From: Torreya grandis
Lineage: Eukaryota > Streptophyta > Pinopsida > Cupressales > Taxaceae
DNA length: 64,000 nt
Direction: 5' to 3'
NCBI GenBank assembly: GCA_037957365.1
Contig: JARHVA010000123.1
Coordinates: 1,088,501 to 1,152,500 of the forward strand
The notes beneath the pieces were generated by a model that saw only the letters and a program-made list of their open reading frames with translations, had not been told where the DNA came from and did no database searches. This document shows positions 60,575 to 64,000 of the stretch, in pieces (positions within the stretch are counted from its first letter, which is position 1; each line of letters begins with the position of its first letter). The position numbers were made by a program, and so were the translations under genes.

Positions 60575-61409
60575 ATTGATGGCAAAACACACTGCAAACT
60601 AATCATTCACATCTCTCCAATTCTAGGCTTTCTCCCCCTTTGACATTAATGACAAAGGGACACCTACACCAATTGGAATTACACCTTTTGCAACTAAAGC
60701 TCAACAAATAGAAACTTCTTTCAAACATAATACTTCCTCATTTTGAACTATCTCCCATTTTTAGATCATTCTCAACTTCTTGAAACACACTCTCTCCCTT
60801 ATAGCAACCAATCTTCGAAACATCAAACCTTAGAGCTATCAATCTCCTCCTTTGACCAAACATATACCAATCAATGTAACATATTTAACAAAGAAGGATC
60901 ACACAGCATGACCATGTTCCCCCTATGCTCATGCTCAATATTCCAAAGAACTCTGAAACTTAAGAACACACACCTTGTCCTTGACAAGACTGAGAAAGAT
61001 CAATCACTTGGTCACACATTAGGCTACCACACTCTTGACACCAACTACAGAATTAGGGACCCCCCCTTTGTATTTACAGCTCAGCAGATGAGTCAATAGG
61101 ACTCTTAAACCATCCTCAACTTCCTTCAAACATTTTGACACCAATACCCCTTCTTATCATAGATCAAGCTCAACTACTCACACAAATAGATACCAAAATC
61201 TTACCTCTCATATACCAATTGACTGCAGTTTGATCTCCATATCCATCATAGGAATGGATAATATCCATCTTCATCTCCTTGCTTGCAACATAGACAACCT
61301 GGAATTTTCTGAATATGAAACCTTCTTTGACTGCAACCTCATGCTTATACTGATAAAAGAATATCTCCATGAACCCTAATGGAGCCACCTCTTTTTATAA
61401 GGCACTAAA
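60575..61409 (-). other. Internal 3' region of unit G; RNase-H-like tail
   Basis: Polypurine-like motifs at about 60632, 60840, 60916 and 61058. On the minus strand 61388-61170 is open for 72 codons and reads KHEVAVKEGFIFRKFQVVYV, ASKEMKMDIIHS. The order Lys-His, Phe-Ile, Val-Tyr-Val, Ser-x-Glu-x-x-x-Asp-Ile matches the end of Copia RNase H (the KH...FI...YVP...ADI pattern), immediately upstream of the 3' LTR as expected. The similarity is modest and needs a profile search. Confidence 0.5.
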
Positions 61410-62536
61410 ACACCACGAGCTCAGGAGATTCCCAAATCTCTAATCCACTCTTCTCAGCGATTTTGCAATCATGAGACTAATAATCTCTCTTTAGAATCCA
61501 CTTAGGCTTGACTAAAGCAATTGACTCATCCACCTTGTCATCCTTCTTCTCTTTGACTATCTTGTCAATAGATGCAGATAACAAGTGTTCTTGACATTCC
61601 TTCACTTCTGATCCTTGCTCTACCTTAGCAAATAATCCACCTTGGTTTAGGAACTGATCATAACTCACTTTGACTGTCTTTGTCTTCCATACCTTGGTTT
61701 GCTCTCTCTTGCACTTTAGGAGTTTTAACCCTCACTGTTCCTATATCACTCTTCTTCAATGAGATGAACTTGGTTTTGTCTCCTTTAGTCTTTTGTTCTT
61801 TCTACACCTTCTCCATAGGATCTGACTTCTTGATCCACTTCTTAGTGGCATAACTAGACACCTCCCTATCTTGGATGATCTTCCTTAATTGCCTCATCTT
61901 GTAATTCCTTGCAATATGACCTACATTATGACATTTGAAACAAACAAAATTATCATACTTACCTCTTGATTGATCACTCCTCCCTTGGTTCCATGATAAT
62001 TCCTCCCTTGATATTATTCTAAAATCATTTGCTTTATGACCAAAGATATGACAAGCAAAACAATATCCATTGAAAGAAATGGAATACGTCATAGCATTAG
62101 GTTGTTTGATTGGTCTCTTCATGTTAACTTTCAAGTTGGTACTCGTAACTTGTTTTGACTTCTCATGTTCTTTCTCAAGCTTGTTCATCTTATCTATGTG
62201 CTTCTCATGCTCAACCTTCAAGGAAACTAGCTCTATCTTCAACTGATCATACTCAACTTCTTTTGATGTGAACTTTATATTGACACCTAACTGATTCCTG
62301 AGATCATTGATGATCTTCTCATCCCTTTTGGATTTTTTGACCCAGTCACTCTACAAGGTACATATATGTTCCTTAAGATCCTTGACCATAGATCTCAATT
62401 CATTCTTCCTCTTCTTTTGGTGTTTCAAATTATCTAGGCAACTTATGAGCTTGGCTCCAAGATCTACTTCAAATTCTTCTTCATTGTCGTATTAAATTTC
62501 ATCATACATGTCTTCTTCTTTTTGATCACTAGACAT
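61410..62536 (-). pseudogene. gag: Gag-like protein of unit G, knuckles mutated
   Basis: ATG at plus 62536 (MSSDQKEEDMYDE, then a stop where TAC became TAA). The frame 62242-61802 is open for 146 codons through the second half of the coil and both knuckles. The first reads C-FA-C-HIFG-H-KAND-F and the second C-FK-C-HNVG-H-IARN-Y; each has lost its last Cys. The chain goes on MRQLRKIIQDREVSSYATKKWIKKSDPMEKV. The later frame 61668-61477 contains EVKECQEHLLSASIDKIV and WILKRDY. Confidence 0.8.
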
Positions 62537-62585
62537 CTTGTACTTATTAGGATCACCTTCAAGCTATTAGACTTGCTTCAAAGGA

Positions 62586-62601
62586 CCAGACTCTAATACC
62601 A
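62586..62601 (-). other. Primer-binding site, units G/H junction
   Basis: Sense strand TGGTATTAGAGTCTGG, one change from the initiator-Met tRNA complement. Confidence 0.85.
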
Positions 62602-62603
62602 GT

Positions 62604-64000
62604 TGTTGGAAGCACAATTATTGAGAGGGGGGTGAATCAGTCTTCGTAATATTCATTCAATTCAACTTAACATTCATGAGCCATTCATACAAGTACATAA
62701 ATCTAGCAAGCATAAACAACAATACAAGAGTAGTATGAAACAAGATAACACATCATATATGTGAAAAACCCTCAAGGGGAAGAAAAACCATTGATCTCTA
62801 AAACTGGACCATAGTCCTATAAATCAAAAGATCACAATTTAGTGAAGCACCAACCCCAACTAGCTCAACACTAACTCAGCAAGCACCAACTTGCAAGGAG
62901 GTACCAACCCCCAAGATGACTCAGCACCAACTCAGCCACCTGAAACTTTTGATCATATTTAAAAAACCGTGTTGCTCACACTACATATGATGATCACCTT
63001 TTGTATCTCTTCTCACTCTTCTATCCCTCTCAAACTGCCTTCTAGGCTTCTTTGCTCAACTAGGTTTCTTCCAGATAGATTAGGTCATATGACCTTGATA
63101 TTCATTTATAGTACCCCTGTTAGATCTTCATGATAGTTTCTATACACCCTATGATTGTCTACAAGACCTATTTTAGCTCTGCAAAGTGATATTTCCTTCA
63201 CTTGCACACATTTATTCTCTAACTTGTCAGTTAGGCCTATTAGGCCTTGTTCTTATACAATTGTTTAGCTCATACACCTCTTAGTCAGCCATACAAACTT
63301 GTACTCTTGGATTAACCTTAAAATAGGTCTTTTAACACATTTCATACATGAATCAATCATTTCAATAGGTCATCCATAACTTAAAAAACCAAAACCTCTT
63401 TTAGGCCTTAAGAAACCTAATTCAATTAGGCTTTCAGTGGTACTCGTTACCCTTTGATCTTCTTGAAACAATTTAACTTCATTGACGAACAAGATCCTTC
63501 CATATATTGATCAAATAGACCCCAATAAACATCTTCTAATGTCCATAACACTTTTTAGCACCAGCCCTTTCATGAACACTCTTTGTAGCACTATTCACAA
63601 TTAGGCCTATGAACCTACAAAAAGTTTGTCAAACAAAACTGAAGCATGTACACAATTTAGTAACAAAATAATGACAATAAATCACATGAACAAAAACTCC
63701 ATGAACTTAACAACATATGTGCTTTAGACTTCACAACTCAGGGCAAAAGGAATCACACACTTCCTTGCAAATGGCCCACTCAGAACTACCAGAACACTCC
63801 TAAAAACAGTCATGAACAACTTAATCTTCAACACATGAAAGAACACTTCCCATGACCACTGGCATTTTAAAAAGATCATTTGACAAGCCATTTTTTGAAC
63901 ATATTTTCTTTACTTACACTAACCTCCAAAACTTCTACCAAGCATAATCATGACATCAATGACGGCATCAACCTTCTCAAGAAACTTAACATCAATGACG
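62604..64000 (-). mobile_element. LTR H, partial, with two deletions, runs off edge
   Basis: Starts TGTTGGAAGC and follows the normal LTR to about 63885. There TTTGACAA joins GCCATTTTTTGAAC, losing about 130 bp between two GACAA occurrences. At about 63950 AATCATGAC joins ATCAATGACGGCATCAACC, skipping well over 1 kb to sequence near the LTR's far end, with ATGAC shared at the join. The last bases repeat CATCAATGACG. The window ends before the LTR terminus. Confidence 0.85.

Larger units (their letters stand above)
14546..64000 (-). mobile_element. Tandem array of Sirevirus-like Copia TR-GAG element
   Basis: Seven internal regions alternate with eight LTRs, all in one orientation (element 5'-to-3' runs right to left). 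LTRs start TGTTGGAAGC and end GCTCAACA on the plus strand, giving TG...CA ends. The plus-strand order is LTR, polypurine tract, non-coding and RNase-H-like tail, gag, primer-binding site, next LTR. Intact LTRs are about 3.36-3.49 kb and internal regions about 2.0-2.1 kb, so the period is about 5.45 kb before insertions. No target duplication separates adjacent units; each inner LTR serves two units. No reverse transcriptase, integrase or complete protease is present. The array is still running at the right edge. Confidence 0.9.

Noticed and set aside
14546..64000. Regular spacing of repeats as a CRISPR-like or bacterial array
   Set aside because: The period is kilobases, units have LTR/PBS/PPT anatomy, and the surroundings are plant nuclear repeats.

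Overview
The window looks like nuclear DNA from a plant with a large, repeat-rich genome. It is AT-rich and has U-rich intron-like stretches. It also holds a plant L1-type LINE, an AIG1/GIMAP-type GTPase relic, very long Ty1/Copia LTRs, and solo LTRs with 5-bp target duplications. All repeats are old, with point changes, frameshifts and deletions in every copy. A gymnosperm or another slowly purging genome would fit, but I cannot fix the species. I see no bacterial operon, CRISPR array, rRNA gene or functional tRNA gene.

Layout: 1-11640 is sparse, gene-relic sequence. It contains a possible small two-exon gene (2362-2749), an AIG1-like GTPase pseudogene exon (3069-3339), the 3' end of an unrecognised minus-strand gene with a duplicated exon-like block (about 9410-10545), and a GC-richer exon-like segment with a good splice donor (about 10760-11037) followed by a T-rich stretch. 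From 11640 to 14545 lies a degenerate LINE: ORF1 with a DUF4283-like domain and CCHC knuckle, then ORF2 with endonuclease and the start of reverse transcriptase. It is cut at 14545/14546 by the outer LTR of the main structure.

14546-64000 is the main object: one head-to-tail array of a non-autonomous Copia retrotransposon in minus orientation. The repeating unit is a ~3.4-kb LTR plus a ~2.05-kb internal region. The window shows eight LTRs (A-H) and seven internal regions (A-G). Every inner LTR has a polypurine tract on one side and an initiator-Met-tRNA primer-binding site on the other, so neighbouring units share LTRs. This is the structure expected from repeated unequal recombination between LTRs rather than from separate insertions. 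The internal region encodes only a Gag-like protein (acidic start, coiled coil, two CCHC knuckles) and a short possible tail of RNase H. Reverse transcriptase and integrase are absent. The element is therefore best described as a TR-GAG, and several features point to a Sirevirus-like Copia lineage.

The array was later hit by four nested insertions with target duplications (18100-20908, 25267-27904, 28062-30731, 58459-59828), by an unexplained AT-rich insert flanked by a 150-bp duplication (41537-43451), and by internal deletions or duplications in LTRs C, D, G and H and in internal region E. No gag copy is intact. Any present activity would have to come from autonomous relatives elsewhere. 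The array extends past the right edge, so the second outer end and the missing 3' half of the LINE are not visible.
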